In this document: one piece after another, positions 8,925-19,400 of the stretch
How the letters are laid out: each line of letters opens with the position of its first letter
Numbering within the stretch: the first letter of the stretch is position 1
Assembly: GCA_000697335.1 (NCBI GenBank)
Contig: JNEM01010910.1
Span: 1-19,975, forward strand
Origin: Conidiobolus incongruus B7586
Taxonomy: Eukaryota; Entomophthoromycota; Entomophthoromycetes; Entomophthorales; Conidiobolaceae
Direction: 5' to 3'
Length of the DNA: 19,975 nucleotides
Program-made: the position numbers and the translations under genes
Notes under the pieces: generated by a model
Seen by the model: the letters and a program-made list of their open reading frames with translations, nothing else
Databases searched by the model: none
Told to the model about the DNA's origin: nothing

Positions 8925-9320
8925 CATGATGTGGAACAATACACCTTTTCCATTCCCTCAACGTCATACCCTAACCTAGAAGTCATGGCTAGTACGATAC
9001 CATGAATGCTCACCTTAATAGAATTTCGCTCATGCTACGATTTCTTTATGTCTAATAATTCTCCTTTCTTCCACCTACCGTTCTTTGTTCCCTCTACCTA
9101 TAATAGGCATGATACTATTCGATATTAATCAATCATTTATTCCACTTCTTATGAACCTTTCCACTCAATATCCCATTCAACCTTATAAAGGTAAGTTAGC
9201 TACTGTTATCGCGCGAGGATCTGTTGAACATGTCCCCCTCTTCGTCAGCTCGTTTCTGCAAACTATCCCAGCTTACACTGCCGAAAAAATGGCTGTCGTA
9301 TCTCTTTGAGAGTTCTTGCC
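8925..9320 (+). other. higher-GC island with short open frames, possible small gene or gene relic
   Basis: Bases 9181-9300 are about 47% G+C by hand count, against far lower in the flanks. A plus-strand frame is open from 9022 to a TGA at 9307-9309 (95 codons), with its first ATG at 9109 giving 66 residues. The first part is hydrophobic (LFPLPIIGMILFD) and the end is coding-like (GKLATVIARGSVEHV then AYTAEKMAVVSL), with mixed C/T-ending codons as in the neighbouring genes. Another plus-frame piece (about 8907-9004) includes YTFSIPSTSYPNLEVMAS. A GTAAGT inside the frame at 9191 could be a donor site. I recognise no family. It may be a small protein gene with introns, a non-coding RNA or the remnant of a gene. 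Confidence 0.35.
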
Positions 9321-10500
9321 AGCGACATATATTATGTCAATTGATAAATATAAAAACAATTTATATAATATACTTTATATTACTCTATCTAATAATATAA
9401 TTTTAACATTTTATTATACTTTTTATCTATTAAGAAACTCAAGGAATAAATACACAGATTTCTATTGTGAAATTAAATAATAAAGTTGAATAAAGGATAA
9501 ATCCAATAATAATTATATTTTGCAAAATTTATAAAGGGTTATTGTTAAGATCAAATAGAGTAATATAGTATTTATTACAGATAAGCTATTTTTAGAATAT
9601 TCACTATTTCATTGGATTAAAATTGTTCGAATAACCAAATACTATCAATCTTTATTATTTTATGAGAAATTATTTAAAATACATTAATACCCAGTTGATT
9701 CTAATAGATATATGAACATAGTACAAAAGGATAATTATTTTATTAATTGCTAATGAATGAATAAATTTAATTTGAACACATAAAATCAAGTACTACATCA
9801 AAATCTACTCTGATGCAAAAACATTTTATTTGTGTAAGATGCATTGAATTAACCCAAAATAATCCAAATCAGCAATTCAAAATGAATTAATATAATAAAA
9901 ACCACTAAAGTAGGGCATAATTTGAAACAAAGTAATAATCCTTGAGTTTTCAAAACAGCATTCATTTTAATGAAAATTTGGAAGAAATTACCTGATTGAT
10001 ATAGTTAGATTTGATTGGCTAATAAAGTTAAATAGCTTAAAATTTAAATACAATGAAGTTGGAGAATTGGTTAAATCATGCAAATGAATAAAAATTGATT
10101 AAAGACTGTGATTGATGATGGCTGCGGTACGGTATTGCTGGATAATAGACAGTAGTACATTATTAGTATATAAACATTATAACCTTATTGATATCACTTA
10201 TGATTATATATCATAATTAAAGTTGAGAATATTAACTAAATCAAGAGACAAAAGCCATTAAAAAATTGGAATCGGAGATATTTTCATCATTTAATTTGAT
10301 ACAATAAAAGAGTTTATTTATTGGAGAATGAAAGAACAATAAAACAGCTCCACATGATATCCAATTTGCTTAAATTGATTCCACCCATCCTACAAAAGTA
10401 ATTAAACCGGATAAAGAGAGTGATTTAATCATTGCGAAATAGGAAGGTGCTCTGAAGATCAATTTAGCATCAATCAGGTACATTCGTCATTAAAACAAAA
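9321..10500. other. intergenic AT-rich DNA upstream of CYC8
   Basis: No gene seen. Reverse CCAAT-type sites occur at about 10013-10024 (TTGATTGGCTAA) and 10065-10074 (AATTGGTTAA). These are about 850 bases before the CYC8 transcript leader, so they may or may not belong to its promoter. Confidence 0.45.
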
Positions 10501-10870
10501 AACATCATTTGACCAAATATACTACAGTGAATATTCCCATGCAAAATCAAATTAGCCTAATGAATCCAACCATTATTACTACCACCCACTTCATTGCCAT
10601 TTATGTTGATAATCTAATTTTCATATTTTGGATAGAATGCCACTAATGGCCCAAGCATATTCTACACTAATTAAGCTTCATTCTAGTCCCACCCACACCC
10701 ATCGTTTAATTCAGTCTATTTTGTATCATCCTCCTACTGCGGTGACAAATTTTAGCATTTTAACTCTGATTTTCTCAATCAGTGGTTGCTTTTGTTTCTT
10801 ACATCTACATCCCCACAGCCTTAAGCATTGACTAACTGTCAATTCTCAATCAATAACCAATTGCCTTCAG
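10501..10870 (+). promoter_or_regulatory. C/T-rich promoter and leader region of CYC8
   Basis: From about 10550 the plus strand becomes C/T-rich (ACCACCCACTTC, CCCACCCACACCC, CATCCTCCTACTGC), which is typical of promoters and leaders of strongly used fungal genes. It contains an ATG frame at 10637-10831 (64 codons), ending 282 bases before the CYC8 ATG. That frame is rich in H, S and T, matches no family I know, and may be an upstream ORF if transcription begins early enough, or chance. Confidence 0.45.
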
Positions 10871-11102
10871 GTGAGTTTTCTAACTTTACCTATCTGCTCT
10901 TAACTACTCTATTTTCTATCTTTCATTGTGTTCTCGATTTCGTGATTCATTTTCATGTTCTTACCTTGAACATTCTCAGATTGATACTTTATAATTCGAT
11001 TTAAATCATATCTTTTGTTGCATCGTTTCTTTTTTTGCCATCTTAACTAACTGTCGTTTCTAGCTTGTGCATTTTCTTTTTAGTTTTTTTCCAAAATTTC
11101 AG
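10871..11102 (+). other. 5'-leader intron of CYC8
   Basis: A strong donor CAG|GTGAGT at 10871 and acceptor TTTCAG at 11102, eleven bases before the start codon, define a 232-nt intron, much longer than the coding introns. A TTAACTAAC branch-point-like site lies near 11044-11051 with a closer TTTCTAG ending at 11063, so the true acceptor may be 11063 (193 nt). Either choice leaves the coding sequence unchanged. Confidence 0.65.
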
Positions 11103-11113
11103 TTAATCACAAA

Positions 11114-14007
11114 ATGACCACCCCTGGGCCGCAAGGCTCAATGGCTCCTCCACATGGAAATGATTCCAACCCATCTCAAGGTCCTCCTTTCAATTCTGGA
11201 AATCCTTCTCATCCTCAGCCACCTCCAGGTGGCTCTGGCAGCCAAAATTCTAGTTTGTCATCTACTTTGACGAGTCTCAATGAACAGATTTGGGTACAAT
11301 TTGGTATTGTTTATTCATAAAAATACTTCCGAACTTTATTTAACATTTACTATTAAGGTACTTCTTTCGAATTGGCTCAAGAGTTTGATAAAGCTATCAA
11401 TGCTTACGAACAAGCTTTGCGCCATAATCCCTACTCTACTAACGCTCTCCAAAAGATTGCAATGCTTTATCGCTCCAGAGAATGCTACGATAAAGCGGTC
11501 GAATATTTCCAACGCTTACTTGCTATTAACAAATCTAATGGTGAAGCTTGGGGTTGTTTGGGTCACAGTTATTTAATGATGGATGACCTTCCCAAAGCTT
11601 ATGCCGCTTACCAACAGGCTTTACATTTCTCCGAAGAAAATGAACCTAGACTTTGGTATGGTATTGGTATTTTATATGACCGTTACGGATCTTTAGAACA
11701 CGCTGAGTCTGCTTTCTCTTCTGTAATTCAAGGAGATCCTAATTTTGACAAAGCAAATGAAATTTACTTCCGCTTAGGAATCATTTACAAAAACCAAAAC
11801 AAATTAGATCTAAGTCTTCAGGTATTTAAATTACTTTTGGATACTTTATAGAAATACTCATTTTCATTCTCATATTTTAGTGCTTTAGATACATCTTAAA
11901 TTCCCCTCCTAAACCTCTTACTGAGGTCGATATTTGGTTCCAAATTGGTCATGTCTACGAACATCAAAGAGAAGTAATCATTAGCTGTAATTTTATTATT
12001 AATATTACTTACAGTGTCTATTTAGTATGAATTAGCCAAAGAAGCTTATGAGCGAGTCATTCAAGAAAATCCTTCTCACGCTAAGGTTTTACAACAACTT
12101 GGATGGCTTCATCAACAACAGAATACCTCATTTTATAACCAAGAACACGCAATTACCCTATTAAATAGATCTTTAGATTCAGGTAATATTTCTTTAATAT
12201 ATATTTAAGTAATTATTTGGTAACATAAATTACTTTATATAGATCCTTCTGATGCCCAAACTTGGTATTTACTTGGAAGATGTTACATGTCTCAACAAAA
12301 GTTTGATAAAGCATATGAGGCTTATCAACAAGCTGTTTATCGTGATGGCAGAAATCCTACTTTTTGGTGTAGTATTGGTGTTTTGTATTACCAGATTAAT
12401 CAATTTAGAGATGCTTTAGATGCTTACAGTAGAGCTATCAGATTGAACCCATATATTAGCGAAGTTTGGTAAAAATTTATTATTTCATTATAAATATTTA
12501 ATTATATTGACTATTTCAACAGGTATGACTTGGGAACTCTTTATGAGTCTTGTAATAACCAAATAAACGATGCCATCGATGCCTATCAGAGAGCATCTGA
12601 TCTTGATCCTTCCAATCCCCACATTAAACAAAGATTGGCTGCTTTACGTAATAGCCAAGCTGGTGGTGGTAATGGTGGCGAAGGTCTTGGTAATGAAAAT
12701 GGTGTCAATGCTCTTCCTCCAGTAAGTTTATTAATGATACATATATTGATCTATTACTAAGCATAAAATTAGGGTCCTCAAGGTCCTCCTCCAGGTGTTC
12801 AAAGTTATCCCAGCCATATTCCTGATAACTCTAAAAATATTCCACCTCCATTAGTAAGTTTTTTCTGGTTTATCTTTATATTTGATTTATCCTAATTTTC
12901 TTTTAGCGTCGCTTTAACGGAGAGCTTCCACCTCCAGGACCAGGAAATATTGCTGATCCTCCTTCCAAAATAAGTCAAAGCAATCCATTCGCCAAATCAC
13001 AATATGGTCCTCCTGGTCATCACAGAGATGATGATCCCAGATTGGCTGACTCTGGTCCCCCATCCAGACCAGATTTACCTCGAATGGCAAGCCCCCATCC
13101 CATGGATCATCCTTATGGATCAGGAATGCCTCCTGATCAAAGGATGCGCTCAATGAAACCTGATCCTTTAGCTCCCATGGCACCACCTGTATCTGATAGT
13201 CGTAAAATGTCAATCCCTATCAATATGACCGGTCGTCATCCAAATCCTCCTCCACATCATAATAGCTCTCTTCCTCCACCTCGAGGTAACCCTGATTATC
13301 CACCTTATCCAGGACAGGAGTCATCTCATCACCATTCCCGCCTTGGACACCCCCCTCCAAGAGGTGATTTTGATGAATATTCCCGTAGCACTCCTTACTC
13401 CAGTCGTCCTCATCCTCACCCTGATTCTGGATATCCTGGTGAACCGAATCCCGCTTATCCTCATCATCCCATTATATCGGATCCAAGAAGATCTTCAACT
13501 GTAGGTTCTAGAGGTGTTCCTCCCTCTCATCCTGGCCATGAGGAATATGGCCACCATTCTTCTATGCATTTGCCAGATATTCGATCGATGGATCGTCAAG
13601 GAAAGCCACCAAGTTCCGCTCCTTGGCCTCATTCAAGTGCCATGGGACATGGAGGTGACCATCACTATTCCAATAGACCTGAAGCATCCCCCAAATCCAT
13701 GATTCCTCCTTCACATAGCCCCCCTACCCGCCATGTTGATGATGATTATGACAGAGCCGTAAATGCCCTTGTCAGTATAAGAGGACAGTCTGGTAAAATG
13801 CAACCTCCAAGACGCTCACCATCTGCTAAGCCTAGTGACCCACATTTAAAATCACATCCAAGTAAGCCAATGTCCATGGGATCCAATTTAAGCCCTGCTA
13901 CTCACAGCCGTCGTGCTACTCCTTTACCATCACACCCTGGTCCCTATCACACTAAACCAGGTAACGACGGTAGTGAACCACCCAACCTTCCACCATCTCA
14001 ACCTTAA
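11114..14007 (+). CDS. CYC8: Cyc8/Ssn6 TPR corepressor subunit
   Basis: Eight coding exons: 11114-11303, 11358-11821, 11881-11973, 12026-12182, 12243-12468, 12523-12721, 12773-12853 and 12907-14007. Introns are 51-60 nt and all junctions keep frame, giving 836 residues. Cyc8 pairs with the WD40 protein Tup1 as a nuclear corepressor brought in by DNA-binding factors. After a Pro/Gly/Ser-rich head (1-55), a TPR array runs from about 57 to 425, collinear with yeast Ssn6; near-identical stretches include SYLMMDDLPKAY, GIGILYDRYGSLEHAE, KANEIYFRLGIIYK, NPTFWCSIGVLYYQI and AIRLNPYISEVWYDLGTLYE. By alignment to yeast there are about ten repeats. The remainder is Pro/His/Ser-rich and disordered, with a short ordered-looking block HVDDDYDRAVNALVSIRG near 705-730 by position. 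Unlike the yeast protein, no poly-Q or poly-QA tract is present. Confidence 0.97.
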
Positions 14008-14492
14008 AATTGGAAATTACAATCTAGCATTGCGAAATCATGGGAATTTAATTTAATTTTCTTTAATCTTTTTACATTAAGAACAATCTTGCTTGTTTCC
14101 CGCATTGAGTACATACAAAATCTACTACTTTTCAAGATTTTTAATAATAAAAACTGTATCATTTTATAAAATATATTTATGTGTTTTTATAATATTTTTA
14201 TTCATAAAATTCTTTGTCAAATATTAAACTTATATAAATCTTCAGATTCTTCGAATATCTTTTCACTTGATCATGTATAATTATTAAATTTAGTTTTAAA
14301 TTTTTAATGTTTATAATACTGATCATATCAAAATTTAGAAGGTCAATGATTTGTTTAGTTCACATTCTGACTAATCAATAAAAATCTTTTATAAACTTGG
14401 ATCAATTTTAAAGTAATCAAGTTTTAACGAACATATTTTTCTATCAATCGGTATTCAAATCAATCGAAAAAAGTATACTTAGAATATTTGGG
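14008..14492. other. CYC8 3' region
   Basis: Contains an AATAAA at 14146-14151, about 140 bases after the CYC8 stop, preceded by TTAATAAT and followed by AT-rich DNA: a plausible poly(A) site. No other feature seen before the antisense exon-like block that follows. Confidence 0.5.
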
Positions 14493-14685
14493 TTAATGTT
14501 TAAATAATAGTGTGAATTTAGTAAAACCAATGCTCATTGTATTACTATTACTAGCAAATGAACCATAATAAAGCTGATAGCGGTGAAAGTACAAAATGAT
14601 GGTTGGTTTGATCACTGTACTAATCAGCTTCCAAGCAGTATTCACGTTGTACAACTCCATTGCGAGTAATTGGAGCAAAATGATT
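14493..14685 (-). pseudogene. orphan GPCR-like C-terminal exon (helix 7 and helix 8)
   Basis: On the minus strand a strong acceptor, CTATTTTCAG, is followed by a frame of 63 residues ending in TAA. The sequence begins with a hydrophobic helix and carries the motif VIKPTIILYFHRYQLYY, which fits the class A GPCR helix-7 signature N/DPxxY (here KPTIILY) followed by an amphipathic helix 8. VNTAW..IS before it parallels VNEYFCIS in the last helix of the gene at 1707-2459, suggesting the same family. Upstream (14690-15600) I find no exons encoding the other helices, only AT-saturated DNA, so this looks like the surviving 3' end of a broken gene. An alternative is the last exon of a gene whose other exons I fail to see. 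Confidence 0.45.
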
Positions 14686-14726
14686 CTGAAAATAGATGGG
14701 AAGAACGGACAATGATATTTTAACAA

Positions 14727-16544
14727 AAATTGATATTATGATATATTGAAAATTGCACAAGGTTAAACATTATTAATATCCATTTCTCAAAAATTTTATT
14801 CAGCAATTAAGTTAATATAATTTATCAGATTAAAATTATTATTTTGAACTATGAAATATTAATAAAGGATTTAAACTTTAATAGAATATTATGATGATTA
14901 ATAAAATTTATCATTCTATAAACATTATGGTCCTAATTAATAAATATGGCTAATACTACATGAATTTTATTAAATTCTCTTTAATAATATTCCCCTGAAT
15001 TGTAACAATTGCATTATTTCATTATTACTAATAATTTTTCAATGATTACAGGTTATCTTTATCTGACACCAATATTTCAATTGGAAAATTAAAAATTATC
15101 CATTGGATTATTTTGATTGGATCAAATATTCAATTTTATCATAAATTACTGAGAAAATTCTTTACAAAAATACAACAAATGATTTTATATTGAAAATGCT
15201 GGCTAATTAATTTCAAGTTGTTAAAAACCGGATAAATATAAATCGCTCTTCTCTTTTTACACTATAAAAAGATAAGGAAATTTATTTTGGAAACAAGTCA
15301 GAAGAATGTATTATACAAATTATAAAAATTACTTATTATCACATGTATTAAACTAATTACACCCTAAATTTTAAACTATATAAAAATTGTAAATCCCGAA
15401 AATGACATTGATATCGCAATTTTAGCATTCGATTATTATAGAGCTTGTGGATTGGTTAAACAAGGTGAAATGTACTGTAATCTCGAAAGAATATCATTAT
15501 AATAAGATACTTTTATATATTATATTTGATAAAGTATTAAAAATATTAAAACCATTTATTTTTAGATTATTGAAGAAGTTATTTTTTTCAAACACAAATT
15601 TCATTCCAAGTCACCCCTGAAGTCTAATTATGAGGGGTTTAGGTATTAAATTAATTGAATTGTTTTAAGAAATAAAAAAACATATTTTTAAATAGATGAG
15701 AATATGATACTGTCAACATAATCTAAATCCTTGATGAGTTATAAAAACTATAATATCACTTAAAAAGATATATATATATATATAAGCATGACAGTAATTT
15801 ATCAAATCTATAAATCTGAAGAAGTTACTTTAAGCTGTGAAAATTCAAATATAAAATGGTGTGAAGATTAGTAAGAAAAATCAATTCCCAATTTGAGTTA
15901 AGTGAAAAAACAATCTAATCAGTATAATCATGAAATAAAAATACTTATTTAAGTTTATTAATAAGGGATAAAAAGTGGTTAAATAGATTTTCATTAAATA
16001 AATTGTACTTGTTTAACTACATTTGGAATAATTAATTTTATAAAGTTAATAATCTTTATCCATTTTTATAAATCGTTAAATTTAGATAAAAATTAAAGTT
16101 TTGCTTTAATACAGGAAAATACCCAAAACCAAAGTATCGTTCAATTAACATTAGATAGAATTTAATTAAATCCCTACATAATTTTATCTTCAAATCTTAA
16201 TTTTTTTCAATCAACACATTTTACTCATAATAATGATAATAAATTATCACGTTTTTATTATTTATTTACAATTAGAGTATAAACAACAATTGTAATATAA
16301 CAAAGTTGGTTTATTTAATAAAATTATCAAAATATATTAAAAATCAATTTATTATATCGAATTTCAAAAGGTATATGTACAGAATATTAATCTATATAAA
16401 TTTAACTCGATTTATTTCATTTTTAAAAAATGATTATTTAGCTAAATGAAGTGATATCAACCTCATGTAAATCTGGATGAATTAATTGTACATAATTAAA
16501 ATAAAAGTATGAGAAGTATTCACACTATTAAAATGTTATAAAAA
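14727..16544. other. intergenic AT-rich DNA with one short coding-like frame
   Basis: No supported gene. A plus-strand frame is open from 15368 to 15502 with coding-like sequence (NPENDIDIAILAFDYYRACG, then LVKQGEMYCNLERISL) but no obvious start or acceptor. A CACCCCT/AGGGGT mini-hairpin lies at about 15612-15640, and a short TA tract at 15768-15784. The right end holds the 3' region of the minus-strand WD40 gene. Confidence 0.45.
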
Positions 16545-18618
16545 TTAAAACTTAGAAAAAGAAGCAGGATCAGTTTCCCAAACTAAATAGTTAATTGTAT
16601 TAGAGAATTGAAATGAACTGAAAATGATATAATATACCTTGTAAATTGGTATCAATACTACCTTGAGATTCAGAAATTGAAGCAATCGTTAATAGTCCTT
16701 CTTGCAATGGAAACCATTGAAATGATTTAACAGGTGACCTATGTTCATTAGGTTAGTTGAATTGAAAACTAATCAAGATTCATACTGATTATTACCTATG
16801 GCCATAGTGGGTAAAGATAGAATCTTTCTCCTAAAAAATAATTAATCTTAAAAGTGCAGATGTAATGAATTATATTTACTGTAAAATTGCTTTCGAGAGT
16901 ATAAATGTTTACTGTACCATCATCAGAACAGGAAGCAAATACATCATTTAGCATTGGAGACCACGATACTTGATTAATTTGGGAATGATGTTTGAGAATG
17001 GAGAATATGGGATATGACTAAATTGAAAGTAAGTGATAAATAAAATAAATGACAACATTATATTACAGATTGCCAATAGTTGCATTTTAGTTTACGAGTA
17101 TCCCAAACTTTGACAATACGATCTGAGCCACCTGTTAATAAATAATGTTCATCGAAGAGATGGGCATCGATCGAATGGATAGGGCCATCGTGCATTTCAG
17201 AATTCTAAAAATATAATGAGTTAGTTTGTAATATAAGTGATAGTTAAAGTTACAATTTGCGTGGTTTGCATTCTAGTATCCCAAGAGAAGAGTTCCGATG
17301 ATGACGTCACGCCATATATCATATGAGATTGAGTGCGTGAAAATTTGAGATCAAGGATATTAAATGATTTTTTAACATCGACATGATCAAACGGTACCCT
17401 TATTTTGATTAATGAAATTGGATGTAAAGCTAGAATTCAGACACTCATTATTAGTCAATCAATGCAATTAAATATATATATCTTCACTATTACTGTCGTT
17501 ATTGGATGAGGTAGAGTCAAAAAGTACAATAGTTCCACCATAACCTAAATATTTTGGTTATTTATAAGCTAATAGCTCAATAAAAGAGATAGCTTTCATT
17601 ACCAGCAACTGCCCTTTTCGAATCACAGATAGCAATAGCTTTTGTAGGAGCTAAGTCATCACATTTAAGACTAATAAATAATTAGGTAAAAGTTATTAAA
17701 TGGTGTGAGACATATATTTTACAATTCTGGCTTAGATTGAACTTCATAAAATTCATTTGAAGCTTTGGTAACACATACTAAGTTGTTTGAATAAACTGAT
17801 ATAATCTGATCTTTATCTATTCTAAATATATTGAATTAACTTAAATTCAAATAAAGTATTCAATAATCTTACACAGTATTTAAGTTGACAAGTGAGTTTT
17901 GTGTAGAAAATTTATGGTAAAAAGGCTATAGAGAGTGATTTAGAATAAGACAATAGAGTAGTTTGATAATGAATAACATACTTGATCTTTTTCAATTCCC
18001 ATTGGCCCAATTTTCTTTATTTTGTTAATAGATTCTGTAGCAATTCTGTTGTTTGATGACTGAAAAGGTACACAGGTAAAATTGCGTACTGAATGCGTTT
18101 GGGCATTTTTATTCTCTATATTATATGCTAAAAATATGTTAGTATAAGACATATTAATAAAATATATTGCCATTACTCAATAACAACGGAATGTGAAACG
18201 TATCTTCTTCATCTTCAACCTACGAAAAATAAATTAAAATAATTGAATAAATATAATATTAATAGTTACTTCTTCTCCTAAAAAAGGTAAGAAAAATATT
18301 TGAGGATTATTTAACTTTTGATCTTTATGATCAATTTTTAGAGTGTGGATATATTTATAATTTGAAGGAACATGGTTGATCCAATTTTTGTAATATTCCT
18401 ATTAGAATAACATTAGTAATTTTAATGTAGATTCATTGCTTAAATATTATGATATACCATAGTACCATGAATGACATCTTCAACCACTTTACTAAAATCA
18501 TTCAATTTTGCAGGTACTAATAAAATTTTCATTCAATTAATTTATTAAAAACACAAACTGTTGTATTGTTACCAGTATTTTGATGTTGAATTTGTGTCTG
18601 TGTACTATATATAGACAT
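16545..18618 (-). CDS. RBBP4/Msi1-like WD40 histone-binding protein, divergent
   Basis: Fifteen exons on the minus strand: 18618-18573, 18516-18458, 18398-18270, 18219-18177, 18127-17982, 17925-17873, 17821-17723, 17670-17603, 17544-17494, 17429-17254, 17204-17067, 17017-16880, 16830-16796, 16738-16638, 16582-16545. All 14 introns are GT..AG, 49-64 nt, and the joined frame is 439 residues, close to human RBBP4 (425). Family members bind histone H4 and serve CAF-1, HAT1, Sin3/HDAC or PRC2. The N-terminal EYYKNWINHVP (36-46) matches the family's histone-binding helix EEYKIWKKNTP, though the WPSLT motif is absent. Blades are clear in the second half: LFSWDTR, RIVKVWDTRKLK, SWSPMLNDVFASCSDDGTVNIY, then the final FTHYGHRSPVKSFQWFP...LQVWE blade, which matches FIHGGHTAKISDFSWNP of RBBP4. 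The first half (80-235) is very divergent. Which complex it serves is unknown; another WD40 family is possible. Confidence 0.8.
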
Positions 18619-19400
18619 TTTTAATATTAATAGGTTAATATTAATTGAGTTTAAGTGAAATTATGCTATTATTTTGTTATGTGTTTTTATATCAGGATTA
18701 TTAAATGTTTTGTTTTCATTTCATAGCGTGACAAGGAACTATTAACTCGTATAAATTAAATTTAATTATTATGGGATAAAGAACCTGATGATGAATTGTA
18801 CAATATGAATATTGGATTTGTTAAAATTTTTCTAGAGAGCGTTGATATTATAATCATAACAAGTGTTCTAAATATAATCTTGGCAAATATATCTAATAGC
18901 ATTATAGTTATTGATATATTTCATTCATAATATTGATTCCATTGTTTATTAAAAAATAAAATTCATATTTTAGTGAGTTGAAATTATGTTGTTTTAAATA
19001 GAAATATATATTTGATAATTTCAACTATATCAGATTAAAACATTAAAAATTAAATGAAATGATAATTAATATTGAATTTTAAAGTTTAATATGATAATTG
19101 AAAAATTGAATTATAATTTTATTCAAGTTGACTTTTATGAACTTATAATATTTGAAAAATCAAATAAATATTAAAGTGATATTGCAAGCTTAGATGAATT
19201 AACAAAGTATCACTATGTATACCTTAATACTTGTTAATCAATGCTATTAATCTTTAAGTTAGCAAATAAAGTAAAAATGATATGAGAATACCTAAGCTGA
19301 AGTAGTTATACAAAATAATAATATTGATAATAAGTAATTTTTGATATCAATTAAATTACAATTGAAAATATAAATTTCAAATTATATTAGTATAGAAATT
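18619..19400. other. upstream region of the WD40 gene
   Basis: The first ~150 bases should hold the minus-strand promoter; I see no MCB or perfect CCAAT site there. Beyond that no gene, RNA or sizeable repeat was recognised. Confidence 0.45.

Noticed and set aside
9185-9206. Minus-strand ACTTACCTTTATAAGG resembling the 5' end of U1 snRNA
   Set aside because: No U1-70K loop sequence, no Sm site at the right distance, and no further U1 structure; the match is just the complement of a GTAAGT.
12011-12014. Acceptor ACAG upstream of the chosen CYC8 exon-4 acceptor (12025)
   Set aside because: Using it runs into a stop codon within a few codons, while 12025 restores the conserved TPR sequence YELAKEAYERV.
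12914-13213. 99-residue minus-strand frame opposite CYC8
   Set aside because: Antisense shadow of the Pro/His-rich coding exon; no splice or start context and no recognisable family.
13514-13702. Second plus-strand frame inside the last CYC8 exon
   Set aside because: Frame shadow of the coding exon with no independent support.
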